A stretch of DNA of 64,000 nt from Flammeovirgaceae bacterium UBA976 (lineage in GTDB: Bacteria > Bacteroidota > Bacteroidia > Cytophagales > Cyclobacteriaceae). The stretch spans positions 36,725-100,724 of the forward strand of contig DBBU01000001.1 of the NCBI GenBank assembly GCA_002292365.1, read 5' to 3'. Numbering within the stretch: the first letter of the stretch is position 1; every line of letters begins with the position of its first letter. A program made the position numbers and the translations under genes. Shown here in pieces: positions 54,682 to 63,405 of this stretch. A model generated the notes under the pieces. The model did no database searches, was not told where the DNA came from, and saw nothing but the letters and a program-made list of their open reading frames with translations.

Positions 54682-56848
54682 CTTGAATACCCGGCCCTAG
54701 CATAAAAAATGGAATTTTTTCTTGTAAAAAATATCCGAAGCCTGCATACAATGGAAAGGTTAATTTTTTCTCCCTTGAAATTGGATAAATAGAACCTAAA
54801 ATGACTAAGCCTACATCTCTACCTCGAGAATCATTCTCATCAAAACTAAAGGCATTGAGAAAAATAAATCCTGCGCCAATTTTATAAGGCCGATATTCAG
54901 CGATCTTACCCGGCTGATAAAAGCTCATTTGGGCCATCATGGCCAAACTTACTCCCCCAAAGTTAGCGAAATCTGATTGATCGTCAAATTTAAGCACCAG
55001 TAAACCAGCAGGAAAAGAGACATCAATGTCATAGCTATTAGCTCTTTTAAGAACTATGACTACTTTCCTATTGTATCTAACGGTCTCGTACGAATTGTCC
55101 TTATGCTTGATATCTAATTCTATTTGAGCCCACTCGGGTAATTGGGAGGTTTTATTCTTAATAAAATTATTCAAATTAATGTTATTGGCAGTGCACTCGC
55201 TTTTATCATACCGATCTCCCCGCGGTGAAAAAGTACCCGGACAAACCACTAAATCTTCAAATTCATATAACTCAATAATATTTCCAGCCTTATTTTTAAT
55301 CTTAACATCTATTTCCAAAAACTGCTTTCCAAAAAGTTGATCGGAAAAATCAATCCTATTTTCATCAAACTTAATGACTAAATCTGTTATCGTTTTATCA
55401 TAATATATGGGCTTATCAAGTGTACTGACTGAGTAATCATTTCCATCGATATCTAAGATTAAAAAATCCAACTCTTTCGGTCTTTGGTATTCTTTTACGT
55501 CCAGTTTTAAGTCCGTACTATTATTGTGATTATAAATATCAACGGTATTCGATAAAATATCAAAGGGTACCTCCACCCTGTATTGAATTTCATTTTCATT
55601 TTTTAATAAAGAATCATACTGCTGCTGATAAACCCCTTCGAAAGTAAATTTCCCTTTGTGTAATCCTTGCCCCTCAAGTCGGATATTGAGTTTTTCTCCT
55701 GGATGAACTTGATTGGTTTTTTCCCAATTTTTCCCTGGTCTTTGAATATAAATCGCCTCAATTTTGGTCCGAGGTGTAATGTCAAAATTGGTTACAAATA
55801 AGGCCTTATCGTTTTCTTTTAAATAAAGATAGCCTTTAGACTTTTGATGATAGGCATACGTCCTGAGGGTGGCCAATACTTTCCCATTGCTCATACTTGA
55901 TTGGGTAAAAAGCTCTGCAACTAAGGCTCCTCCTGGTGCTTCTTGATCCTCTAAGCGGTAGGTTTTTTCTAAAGATAACCTCTCATGATTATCAATTTGA
56001 ATGATATTAGGAGATTTGGAATCTTCCGAAGGAGTGATTTCTAATTTGTTGATATTTAAAAAAGCAATACGGCCACTTTTAATCTCAAACCTTTTAATTA
56101 AAGGGGCAGATTCAAATACCATGGTCCCCTCTAACAATTCCGGTTTTATAAGCGGGAGTTTGACTTTCCATGTATAAAGACCCCTTTTTGTTGGAAGAAA
56201 ATGCACCCGCAATTCATCATTATTTTTTCGGATCAAGTAATTTGCTTTGCCGTCAGAAACCCATTGATTACTGAGTATCACATTATCGATATTGCTCACC
56301 GATATATTGAGTATTTGCTCTTCCCCAATAAAAAGTTCACTCCCTGCTGAAATTATTTGAAGACTGGTTTGGGTATACGGGAAGAGTCCAAGGTCATAAA
56401 ACTGACTTTTCGAAGGGTCTATTTGATCCTTAAAGACAAACTTCAAAAAATTTGATGCTGTTAGATCTTTTAATTTAACTTTAAACCGAATGTAATCATC
56501 AAAAGCCAATAAAGAATCTAATATAATATAATCATTAGAAACCTTCAATTGAATGGCCTCTGCTTCCGCATAGCCTGCCATTTTCAGTTCTATCTCGGCT
56601 ACCTCATTTTCTGAATCATAATAGAAAGGCAACTGCATTTTCCCATTGATCATAATGGCGTTTTTTTGCCAAGTATAAACCGAAGTATCTATTTTAAAAA
56701 TCATATCAACAAAAGGACTATCTTCAAAAGTACCTTGCCCGAAGGCCGGAGCAAAGAAACCCGCCAATAAGATAATTGAGAAAATCTGAATATGCTTTTG
56801 GAATTTTAATAACCAAAATGAAAAATAAATTTCTTGCCTGTTATACAT
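54671..56848 (-). CDS. Large exported protein of unknown function
   Basis: I do not recognise this 725-residue protein. It has an N-terminal signal peptide (IFSIILLAGFFAPAFGQG), then mostly beta-strand segments that resemble stacked immunoglobulin-like or macroglobulin-like domains (about residues 40-560). The last 130 residues (SFPAGLLVLKFDD, YKIGAGFIFLNAF, LYAGFGYFLQE, ending VRF) look like a membrane-spanning barrel sheet. An outer-membrane protein with a periplasmic part is the best guess. It lies 139 bp downstream of nth on the same strand and may be co-expressed. Confidence 0.8.
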   Translation of the reverse strand: MYNRQEIYFSFWLLKFQKHIQIFSIILLAGFFAPAFGQGTFEDSPFVDMIFKIDTSVYTWQKNAIMINGKMQLPFYYDSENEVAEIELKMAGYAEAEAIQLKVSNDYIILDSLLAFDDYIRFKVKLKDLTASNFLKFVFKDQIDPSKSQFYDLGLFPYTQTSLQIISAGSELFIGEEQILNISVSNIDNVILSNQWVSDGKANYLIRKNNDELRVHFLPTKRGLYTWKVKLPLIKPELLEGTMVFESAPLIKRFEIKSGRIAFLNINKLEITPSEDSKSPNIIQIDNHERLSLEKTYRLEDQEAPGGALVAELFTQSSMSNGKVLATLRTYAYHQKSKGYLYLKENDKALFVTNFDITPRTKIEAIYIQRPGKNWEKTNQVHPGEKLNIRLEGQGLHKGKFTFEGVYQQQYDSLLKNENEIQYRVEVPFDILSNTVDIYNHNNSTDLKLDVKEYQRPKELDFLILDIDGNDYSVSTLDKPIYYDKTITDLVIKFDENRIDFSDQLFGKQFLEIDVKIKNKAGNIIELYEFEDLVVCPGTFSPRGDRYDKSECTANNINLNNFIKNKTSQLPEWAQIELDIKHKDNSYETVRYNRKVVIVLKRANSYDIDVSFPAGLLVLKFDDQSDFANFGGVSLAMMAQMSFYQPGKIAEYRPYKIGAGFIFLNAFSFDENDSRGRDVGLVILGSIYPISREKKLTFPLYAGFGYFLQEKIPFFMLGPGIQVRF

Positions 56849-56987
56849 CTAAAATTGGGGTTAATTACTAACCTAAAGATAGTCCTATTTTGGTCTCACA
56901 GGTTAGACATCCAGATCAAATTAAAACCATCAGTGTTCTGCGAAATTAAGAAATGCCTGCCTAAGAAAGAAATTCATAGCCTCTATC

Positions 56988-57632
56988 TCATACCGCTGAA
57001 TGAGCATAATGCCTACAAAAATTGGTAAGAGGACAAATTTGACATTTCGGTTTTCGAGCCAAACAAGTATATCTCCCATGTAGAATCAACCAATGATGGG
57101 CTCTATGAATATAATCATCAGGTATCTGTTTGACCAACTGTCGCTCTACCTCTAAGGGTGTTTTGGCCTTAAGAGTAACCAAACCCAAGCGCTTAGAGAC
57201 GCGGAAAACATGGGTATCAACAGCCATTGCAGGCTGTTGGTCTAGAACAGATACAATCACGTTGGCTGTTTTTCTCCCAACCCCTGGCATCCGCAGTAAA
57301 TCTTCAATCCTTAAAGGAATCACCTCTCCAAAATCCGACACCAACATATTACTAAGACCTAGTAAGTGTTTGGTTTTATTACTAGGATAAGAAATACTAC
57401 GGATATAAGGGAAAAGTTCATCGAAATTTGAAGCCGCCATAGCAGAAGCAGTTGGGAATTCTTTAAATAGACTTTCTGTCACAATATTTACTCGCTTATC
57501 CGTACATTGAGCACTCAATACCACAGCAACCAATAATTCAAAGGGATTTTTATATTTGAGCTCTGTCTCTGCCTCTGGCTGATTTTGAGAAAAATAAGAG
57601 ATAAAAAATTGATGCCTTTCTTTCCTAGTCAT
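56988..57632 (-). CDS. nth: Endonuclease III (DNA glycosylase/AP lyase)
   Basis: Nth removes oxidised pyrimidines and cuts the resulting abasic site. The 214-residue protein has the helix-hairpin-helix MPGVGRKTANVIVS with the catalytic Lys, VDTHVFRVSKRLGL with the catalytic Asp, and a 4Fe-4S site CLARKPKCQICPLTNFC (C-x6-C-x2-C-x5-C). I start at ATG 57632 (MTRKERHQFF); the frame continues to a TTG at 57662. It lies downstream of the sigma factor pair and close to uvrA, another repair gene. Confidence 0.95.
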   Translation of the reverse strand: MTRKERHQFFISYFSQNQPEAETELKYKNPFELLVAVVLSAQCTDKRVNIVTESLFKEFPTASAMAASNFDELFPYIRSISYPSNKTKHLLGLSNMLVSDFGEVIPLRIEDLLRMPGVGRKTANVIVSVLDQQPAMAVDTHVFRVSKRLGLVTLKAKTPLEVERQLVKQIPDDYIHRAHHWLILHGRYTCLARKPKCQICPLTNFCRHYAHSAV

Positions 57633-57679
57633 CCTTAAAATACTCGAGTTTACACTCCTCAAAAGAGTCCTTAGAGAAA

Positions 57680-57913
57680 TTAAGCTGACTCAAATTTCTG
57701 TTTTCTGCAATATGACAAAAAATTTTCAATAGACAAATTATTAGGTGTAAGCCTCAGCTGATCTAATTTTAATCTCAATGATTCAAATTCCAACAATACT
57801 TCATTGAACGTATCATCTCTATTTCTGACGAAATGTATTTGTCCCTTTAATTGACTAGATGCCTCTTGATAAATATATTTTAATACATCATTTATTGTAA
57901 AGTTTGGGTTCAT
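57680..57913 (-). CDS. Small protein of unknown function overlapping the ECF sigma gene
   Basis: The 77-residue protein is polar, lacks a membrane helix and shows no zinc-binding (HxxxCxxC) motif, so it does not look like a standard anti-sigma factor. The predicted fold is helical (INDVLKYIYQEASSQLKG; VLLEFESLRLKLDQLRL). Its start lies 26 bp inside the sigma gene, and such overlap often marks partners. Direct binding to the sigma factor is speculation. Confidence 0.75.
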   Translation of the reverse strand: MNPNFTINDVLKYIYQEASSQLKGQIHFVRNRDDTFNEVLLEFESLRLKLDQLRLTPNNLSIENFLSYCRKQKFESA

Positions 57914-58487
57914 AGGCGATAGTTTTTTGCTTGAATTTTTTTCTTAGGTTGATCAAAGCATACCTCATTCTTCCCAGCGCAGTATTTATACTGACATCCG
58001 TAGCAACGGCAATTTCTTGGAAGCTCATTTGCATGTAATGTCGCATAACCAATACCTCTCGCTGTAAATCCGGAAGTTCCTTAATATGTACTTTAAGTAA
58101 CTCTTGAGTATCTTGCTTAATTTGTATCTCTTCAACCGAAGTCTCTGAAAATGCCAGCGTATTGAAAATGTCGCTCCCATCTTCAGTAACAATTAAAGGG
58201 GATCTCTTGGTCTTTCTGAATTGATCGATAGCCATATTGTGCGCAATTCTCAAAATCCATGGAAGAAACTTTCCCTCGTCATTATAACGACCGGATTTGA
58301 TCATTGTAATTGCTTTTACAAATACCTCTTGCAATATATCTTCTGCGAGGTAACTATTTTTAACTATTAAATAGATGGTGGTATAGACCTTGTCTTTATG
58401 ACGGTTCAGCAACATACTGAAGGCCTGTTCGTCACCTTTGGCATAATGAAGCAGCAAGTAGCTGTCACTCATTTCTACATTTTTCAT
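57888..58487 (-). CDS. ECF-family RNA polymerase sigma factor
   Basis: The 199-residue sigma-70 family protein has region 2 (AEDILQEVFVKAITMI, with the DILQEVF core-binding helix and FLPWILRIAHNMAIDQFRK) and region 4 (LPDLQREVLVMRHYMQMSFQ, INTALGRMRYAL). I start at ATG 58487 (MKNVEMSD); a TTG precedes it. It directs polymerase to an unknown stress regulon. Next to it are a small overlapping gene and nth downstream, with uvrA divergent, which makes a link to DNA repair possible. Confidence 0.92.
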   Translation of the reverse strand: MKNVEMSDSYLLLHYAKGDEQAFSMLLNRHKDKVYTTIYLIVKNSYLAEDILQEVFVKAITMIKSGRYNDEGKFLPWILRIAHNMAIDQFRKTKRSPLIVTEDGSDIFNTLAFSETSVEEIQIKQDTQELLKVHIKELPDLQREVLVMRHYMQMSFQEIAVATDVSINTALGRMRYALINLRKKFKQKTIAYEPKLYNK

Positions 58488-58612
58488 TATAATCAACTAT
58501 TAGTGAACGTAGAACTCTATACCAAATTGTGTCGTTTTTGTGAATAAAAAATTTAATTACTTCTGCAAGTATATAGAATTTTAGTTTGCTACCAAATACC
58601 AAGTACAATATC

Positions 58613-58620
58613 TATTTTTG
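58613..58620 (+). promoter_or_regulatory. Candidate -7 element (TATTTTTG) for uvrA
   Basis: TATTTTTG fits the -7 consensus, with a TTTG (58585-58588) 24 bases upstream, slightly wider than usual. It lies 42 bp before the uvrA ATG. Confidence 0.45.
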
Positions 58621-58661
58621 CAATCAGATTATTTTATTTGGGCATAGCCCACCACAAACAA

Positions 58662-61460
58662 ATGCCAATAGAACAAAAATTAGAACTTCTCGACGCCAAC
58701 AAATACATTATTATCAAAGGAGCACGTGTCAATAATTTAAAAAATATCGACATTGCTATTCCACGAAATAAAATGGTCGTCATTACCGGACTTTCCGGAT
58801 CTGGAAAATCAAGTCTGGCTTTTGATACACTTTTCGCGGAGGGTCAGCGGAAATATGTTGAAAGTTTGAGCGCTTATGCTCGCCAATTTCTGGGCCGCAT
58901 GGAGAAGCCTGAGGTAGATTATATCAAAGGCATATCTCCAGCCATCGCTATTGAACAAAAAGTAAATACGCGCAATCCAAGATCTACGGTAGGTACGACG
59001 ACCGAAATCTATGATTATCTTAAACTTTTGTATGCCCGAATAGGAAAGACCCTCTCTCCTAAATCAGGGAATGAAGTAAAAAAAGATACGGTAACTGATG
59101 TGGTAGATTATATCTTATCTCAACCTGAAGACCTGAAAATAATCATTTCGGCACCTCTGAATGTCCATAAAAAAAGAACCTTAGAGGATGAATTAAAGAT
59201 ATTACTCAGCAAAGGTTATACCCGGATTATTTGTGATCAAAAAATGTTGTTCATTGAAGACTTGGACATTAAAAAAATAAAAAATAAATCTTTAGATATA
59301 TTAATAGATCGCACTGTTATTAGAAAAGATGAAGAAGCTATATTCAGGCTCAGCGACTCAATTCAAACGGCTTTCTTTGAAGGGGAGGGGATTTGTAATA
59401 TCGAAGTTTTAGGCGCAAAAAAAGTAAAATTTTCTAATCGACTAGAACTGGACGGAATTTCATTTGAAGTCCCTACCGTTAACTTATTTAGTTTCAATAA
59501 TCCTTATGGTGCCTGCCGTAAATGTGAAGGATTTGGAATGATTTTGGGCATCGATCCAGAGCGGGTAATTCCTGACAACAATCTGTCTGTTTTTGAAAAT
59601 GCCTTAGTTCCTTGGCGTGGTGAAACCATGAGGAAATGGGTTGAACCCTTACTTAAACACGCTATTAAGTTTGATTTTCCCATTCATAGACCCGTCAGTG
59701 AATTAACCCCAGCACAATATCAGTTGTTGTGGGATGGCAATGAATACTTCGAAGGGTTACATGCCTTTTTCTCCTTTTTAACATCAAAAACTCATAAAAT
59801 TCAATACCGAGTGATGCTTTCTCGTTACCGAGGAAAAACGAGATGCCCGGATTGCAAGGGCACCCGCATAAGGAAAGATGCTCATTATGTGAAAATAGGA
59901 GGTACTTCCATCGCTGAAATGGTATTGATTCCTGTTGCTGATTTGATCCCCAAGCTACGTGAAATCAATTTATCTGACCACGATACCAAAATCAGTCAAC
60001 GGTTACTTACCGAAATATTGAGTAGGCTCAGCTATCTTGAACAAGTGGGCTTAGGTTACCTCACCCTCAATAGACTTACCTCAAGCCTCTCGGGAGGAGA
60101 ATTTCAACGGATCAAACTTTCCACTTCACTGGGAAGTTCCTTGGTTGGGTCAATGTATATCCTTGACGAGCCAAGCATTGGACTGCATCCTAGAGATACG
60201 GATAAATTGATAGAAGTGCTGAACAGTTTAAAGCATCTTGGAAATACCATAATTGTGGTAGAACACGAGGAAAAAATAATGTTGGCGGCAGATCAGATTA
60301 TTGATATCGGGCCCGGTGCAGGAAGTCATGGAGGAAATCTTATTTTTCAAGGTCACTTTAGGGACGCCGCAACACACCAAGAACCTTCTTTAACCTTAGA
60401 TTATTTGCTTCAAAGAGAGCAAATTGCTCTTCCAAGCTTAAAAAGGGGCTGGAATCAATCTATCCTCATTAAGAAAGCCAAAGAAAATAACCTTAAGAAT
60501 ATTGATGTAGAAATTCCCCTTGGGGTAATGACAGTCGTCACAGGTGTGAGTGGTTCAGGGAAATCAACGTTAATTAAAAAAATCCTTTATCCCTCCCTTG
60601 GAAAAATCCTGGGCTTAAGTACTGAGGCTACGGGAAAATTTGACAAATTGGATGGAGATTATCAAAAAGTAAGTCACATCGAGTTTGTAGATCAAAACCC
60701 CATTGGTAAAAGCTCAAGATCCAATCCCGTCACTTATGTGAAAGCCTATGATCATATTCGTCAACTCTTTTCTGAGCAACCCATCGCTATAAAACACAGA
60801 TTCAAGCCTGCTTTCTTTTCATTTAATGTGACAGGTGGCCGGTGTGATAATTGCGAAGGAGAGGGTACCGTAAAAATTGAAATGCAATTCATGGCAGACC
60901 TGCATTTAACCTGTGAAAAATGTAAAGGTCAAAGGTTTAAAAAAGAAATTCTCGAAGTCCGTTACCAACAAAAAAACATCCATGAGATTTTAAACTTAAC
61001 GGTATCAGAAGCCCTGATTTTCTTCTCAGATAGAAAAAACATCTATAATAAAATTAGACCTTTGGATGATGTGGGCCTAGGTTATGTAAAACTGGGTCAA
61101 TCCTCTAGCTCCCTAAGTGGGGGAGAGGCCCAGCGGGTTAAGCTAGCCTCTTTCCTAAGTAAAAAGGGGGGCAATAAAAACGACCACACTTTGTTTTTAT
61201 TTGATGAACCCACCACCGGATTGCATTTTCACGACATCAAAAAATTACTTGACTCAATCAATGCTTTAATAGACGAAAAAAATACAGCAGTCATCATAGA
61301 GCACAACATGGAAGTCATTAAAAATGCAGATTGGATCATTGATCTAGGACCCGAAGGTGGTGCGAATGGAGGATTTATTAACTTTGCAGGGCTTCCTGAA
61401 GATTTGGTTAAATTGAGAAGTCAAAATCATACCGCCCACTACCTAAAAGAAAAACTATAA
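58662..61460 (+). CDS. uvrA: UvrABC system protein A
   Basis: UvrA detects bulky DNA damage as a dimeric ABC-type ATPase. The 932-residue protein has two ATPase modules with Walker A GLSGSGKSSLAFDTL and GVSGSGKSTLIKKI, ABC signatures SSLSGGEFQRIKLS and SSLSGGEAQRVKLA, and zinc modules CRKCEGFG / CPDCKGTR and CDNCEGEG / CEKCKGQR. I start at ATG 58662 (MPIEQKLELL); the upstream TTG frame is not family-like. tpiA follows after 3 bp. Confidence 0.96.
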   Translation: MPIEQKLELLDANKYIIIKGARVNNLKNIDIAIPRNKMVVITGLSGSGKSSLAFDTLFAEGQRKYVESLSAYARQFLGRMEKPEVDYIKGISPAIAIEQKVNTRNPRSTVGTTTEIYDYLKLLYARIGKTLSPKSGNEVKKDTVTDVVDYILSQPEDLKIIISAPLNVHKKRTLEDELKILLSKGYTRIICDQKMLFIEDLDIKKIKNKSLDILIDRTVIRKDEEAIFRLSDSIQTAFFEGEGICNIEVLGAKKVKFSNRLELDGISFEVPTVNLFSFNNPYGACRKCEGFGMILGIDPERVIPDNNLSVFENALVPWRGETMRKWVEPLLKHAIKFDFPIHRPVSELTPAQYQLLWDGNEYFEGLHAFFSFLTSKTHKIQYRVMLSRYRGKTRCPDCKGTRIRKDAHYVKIGGTSIAEMVLIPVADLIPKLREINLSDHDTKISQRLLTEILSRLSYLEQVGLGYLTLNRLTSSLSGGEFQRIKLSTSLGSSLVGSMYILDEPSIGLHPRDTDKLIEVLNSLKHLGNTIIVVEHEEKIMLAADQIIDIGPGAGSHGGNLIFQGHFRDAATHQEPSLTLDYLLQREQIALPSLKRGWNQSILIKKAKENNLKNIDVEIPLGVMTVVTGVSGSGKSTLIKKILYPSLGKILGLSTEATGKFDKLDGDYQKVSHIEFVDQNPIGKSSRSNPVTYVKAYDHIRQLFSEQPIAIKHRFKPAFFSFNVTGGRCDNCEGEGTVKIEMQFMADLHLTCEKCKGQRFKKEILEVRYQQKNIHEILNLTVSEALIFFSDRKNIYNKIRPLDDVGLGYVKLGQSSSSLSGGEAQRVKLASFLSKKGGNKNDHTLFLFDEPTTGLHFHDIKKLLDSINALIDEKNTAVIIEHNMEVIKNADWIIDLGPEGGANGGFINFAGLPEDLVKLRSQNHTAHYLKEKL

Positions 61461-61463
61461 AAC

Positions 61464-62225
61464 ATGAGAAAAAAAATTGCTGCTGGAAACTGGAAAATGA
61501 ATACCACCATCGATGAAGGATTGAAGCTTGCTTCCAAAGTGGTTCATATGGCCAAAGATGAATCATTGTCAGAGACGACCATTATTTTGTCGGTTCCTTA
61601 CACACACATAGAAAGTATAAAAAAAACAATAGGCAATACAACAAATGTATTCATTGCCGCACAGAATTGCCATCAAGAATTATCAGGGGCTTACACTGGC
61701 GAAATTTCTGCTGCCATGCTCCAAAACTTAGGTGTAGATTGTGTAGTGTTAGGCCACAGTGAAAGGAGAGAATATTACAAAGAAACCTATGCTGAACTCG
61801 AGGCTAAAACTCAAATCGTACTGAAACATCAAATGACTCCCATTTTTTGTTGTGGAGAAAAGCTAGCAACGAGAGAAGAAAATACTCATTTCGATCTTGT
61901 GAAAAAACAATTATCTTTAAGCTTATTTGAACTTAATGCTGCTGAATTCGCTAAGGTCATCATTGCCTACGAACCCGTCTGGGCCATAGGAACAGGTGTT
62001 ACCGCGTCAGATGAGCAGGCACAAGAAATGCATCATTTTATTCGCCATACCATCGCAAAAAATTACAGTGACAGCATTGCCAAACAGATACCCATATTAT
62101 ATGGAGGAAGTGTCAAGCCAGCCAATGCCCAAACACTTTTTTCATGCCCTGATGTTGATGGTGGCTTGATAGGTGGTGCAAGTATGGATGCGCAAGGATT
62201 TATTGATATCGCCAAGTCATTCTAA
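61464..62225 (+). CDS. tpiA: Triosephosphate isomerase
   Basis: TpiA interconverts dihydroxyacetone phosphate and glyceraldehyde 3-phosphate. The 253-residue TIM barrel has the catalytic Lys in AAGNWKMN, His in LGHSERR, Glu in AYEPVWAIGTG, and the phosphate loop GGSVKPAN. Length is normal. It lies 3 bp after uvrA and 1 bp before the DUF6150-like gene, in one compact operon that ends in prmA. Confidence 0.96.
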   Translation: MRKKIAAGNWKMNTTIDEGLKLASKVVHMAKDESLSETTIILSVPYTHIESIKKTIGNTTNVFIAAQNCHQELSGAYTGEISAAMLQNLGVDCVVLGHSERREYYKETYAELEAKTQIVLKHQMTPIFCCGEKLATREENTHFDLVKKQLSLSLFELNAAEFAKVIIAYEPVWAIGTGVTASDEQAQEMHHFIRHTIAKNYSDSIAKQIPILYGGSVKPANAQTLFSCPDVDGGLIGGASMDAQGFIDIAKSF

Positions 62226-62226
62226 A

Positions 62227-62547
62227 ATGTGGCTCCTTATTGTTACATTTCATCTCTTTTTTACCCCCAGTCAAGCTTTGATATGTCAAGCCTATGGGAG
62301 TGTGTATGAAGTAGAGAAAGCCTATCTAGCAGATTTAATTGTTTATAAAGAATTATCAGAGTCCGCTGCCGACATCGTCGTTTACGAACAACAAAATCGT
62401 CTTTACGCAGATAAGCCAGGGATGTGGTATTTTGAAGAAAAAAAAGATTTTGCCCGATTTAAAATTTACTTTACCCATAAAAAAAGTGAGGCTGATTTTA
62501 TTATCTATTTTACAGAATTCGAATCTTTTGCAGGCTGCTCAAGATGA
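62227..62547 (+). CDS. Small exported protein, DUF6150-like
   Basis: The 106-residue protein starts at ATG 62227 with a signal peptide (MWLLIVTFHLFFTPSQA). It then repeats a short strand motif three times: LADLIVYKE, AADIVVYEQ and EADFIIYFTE, the pattern of DUF6150 proteins. It ends in AGCSR. Function is unknown. It overlaps prmA by 4 bp. Confidence 0.75.
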   Translation: MWLLIVTFHLFFTPSQALICQAYGSVYEVEKAYLADLIVYKELSESAADIVVYEQQNRLYADKPGMWYFEEKKDFARFKIYFTHKKSEADFIIYFTEFESFAGCSR

Positions 62548-63374
62548 ATTTTAAAGGTGTCCATTTTACTTGTGACCCCCACTTAAGTGACCTATTGATT
62601 GCCGAATTATCAATGTTGAGCTATGATTCATTTGAGGAACATCAAATGGGTTTTAGTGCCTATTGTGAAGTACTAAATTTTAACCAATCCCTCCTCGATA
62701 ACCTTGTAAAGAAGTATCAACTATTGGGAACCATCTCCTACAAACTCGAAGCTGTCGCACGAATCAATTGGAATAGAGAATGGGAAAAAAATTATGCCGC
62801 CGTTGTAATCGCTGATAAAATCATGGTTCGTGCTATTTTTCATGAACCCCAAGATCATTTCAAGCATCAGATTGTAATTCATCCGAAAATGTCTTTCGGC
62901 ACTGGACATCATACCACCACATCATTAATACTTGAGGAACAATTATCCATTGATCATTACCAAAAAAAAATTTATGACTTTGGTACTGGAACCGGAGTCT
63001 TATCCATTTTGGCTCACCAACTAGGTGCCACACACATAGTCGCGACGGACGTTGATGATTGGTGTATTGAAAATGCTCAAGAAAACTTTAACTTGAACGA
63101 TTGTCCGGGCCAAGTATTGAAAGGAGTGATTCGAGATTTAAGCCTAAAGGACCAAGCAGATATTATCATTGCCAACATCAATAAAAACGTCCTCTTGAAT
63201 GAGATGCCTGAATATGCTCGTCTGCTTGCCTTAAATGGAGTTTTAATTTTAAGTGGTTTTTATGAAAATGATGCACCTAAAATTTATGCCCATGCCGAAA
63301 AACTGGGGCTTAAACGAATACACCAAAAATGCTTGAGCCTTTGGACGGTAATCGTTTTAAGCAAAAGAATATGA
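62544..63374 (+). CDS. prmA: Ribosomal protein L11 methyltransferase
   Basis: PrmA trimethylates ribosomal protein L11 using SAM. The 276-residue protein has an N-terminal substrate-recognition domain, then the family motif MSFGTGHHTTT, SAM motif I IYDFGTGTGVLSILA and the catalytic-region IIANINKNVLL. Length is close to E. coli PrmA (293). The gene overlaps the small exported protein gene by 4 bp and is the last of uvrA-tpiA-DUF6150-prmA. Confidence 0.94.
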   Translation: MNFKGVHFTCDPHLSDLLIAELSMLSYDSFEEHQMGFSAYCEVLNFNQSLLDNLVKKYQLLGTISYKLEAVARINWNREWEKNYAAVVIADKIMVRAIFHEPQDHFKHQIVIHPKMSFGTGHHTTTSLILEEQLSIDHYQKKIYDFGTGTGVLSILAHQLGATHIVATDVDDWCIENAQENFNLNDCPGQVLKGVIRDLSLKDQADIIIANINKNVLLNEMPEYARLLALNGVLILSGFYENDAPKIYAHAEKLGLKRIHQKCLSLWTVIVLSKRI

Positions 63375-63405
63375 TTATCGTGGGTGGTTTATTTAGATTT
63401 AAGTT

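Noticed and set aside
57630-57662. N-terminal extension of nth to a TTG at 57662
   Set aside because: The extra ten residues are not found in the family; the ATG at 57632 gives the normal start.
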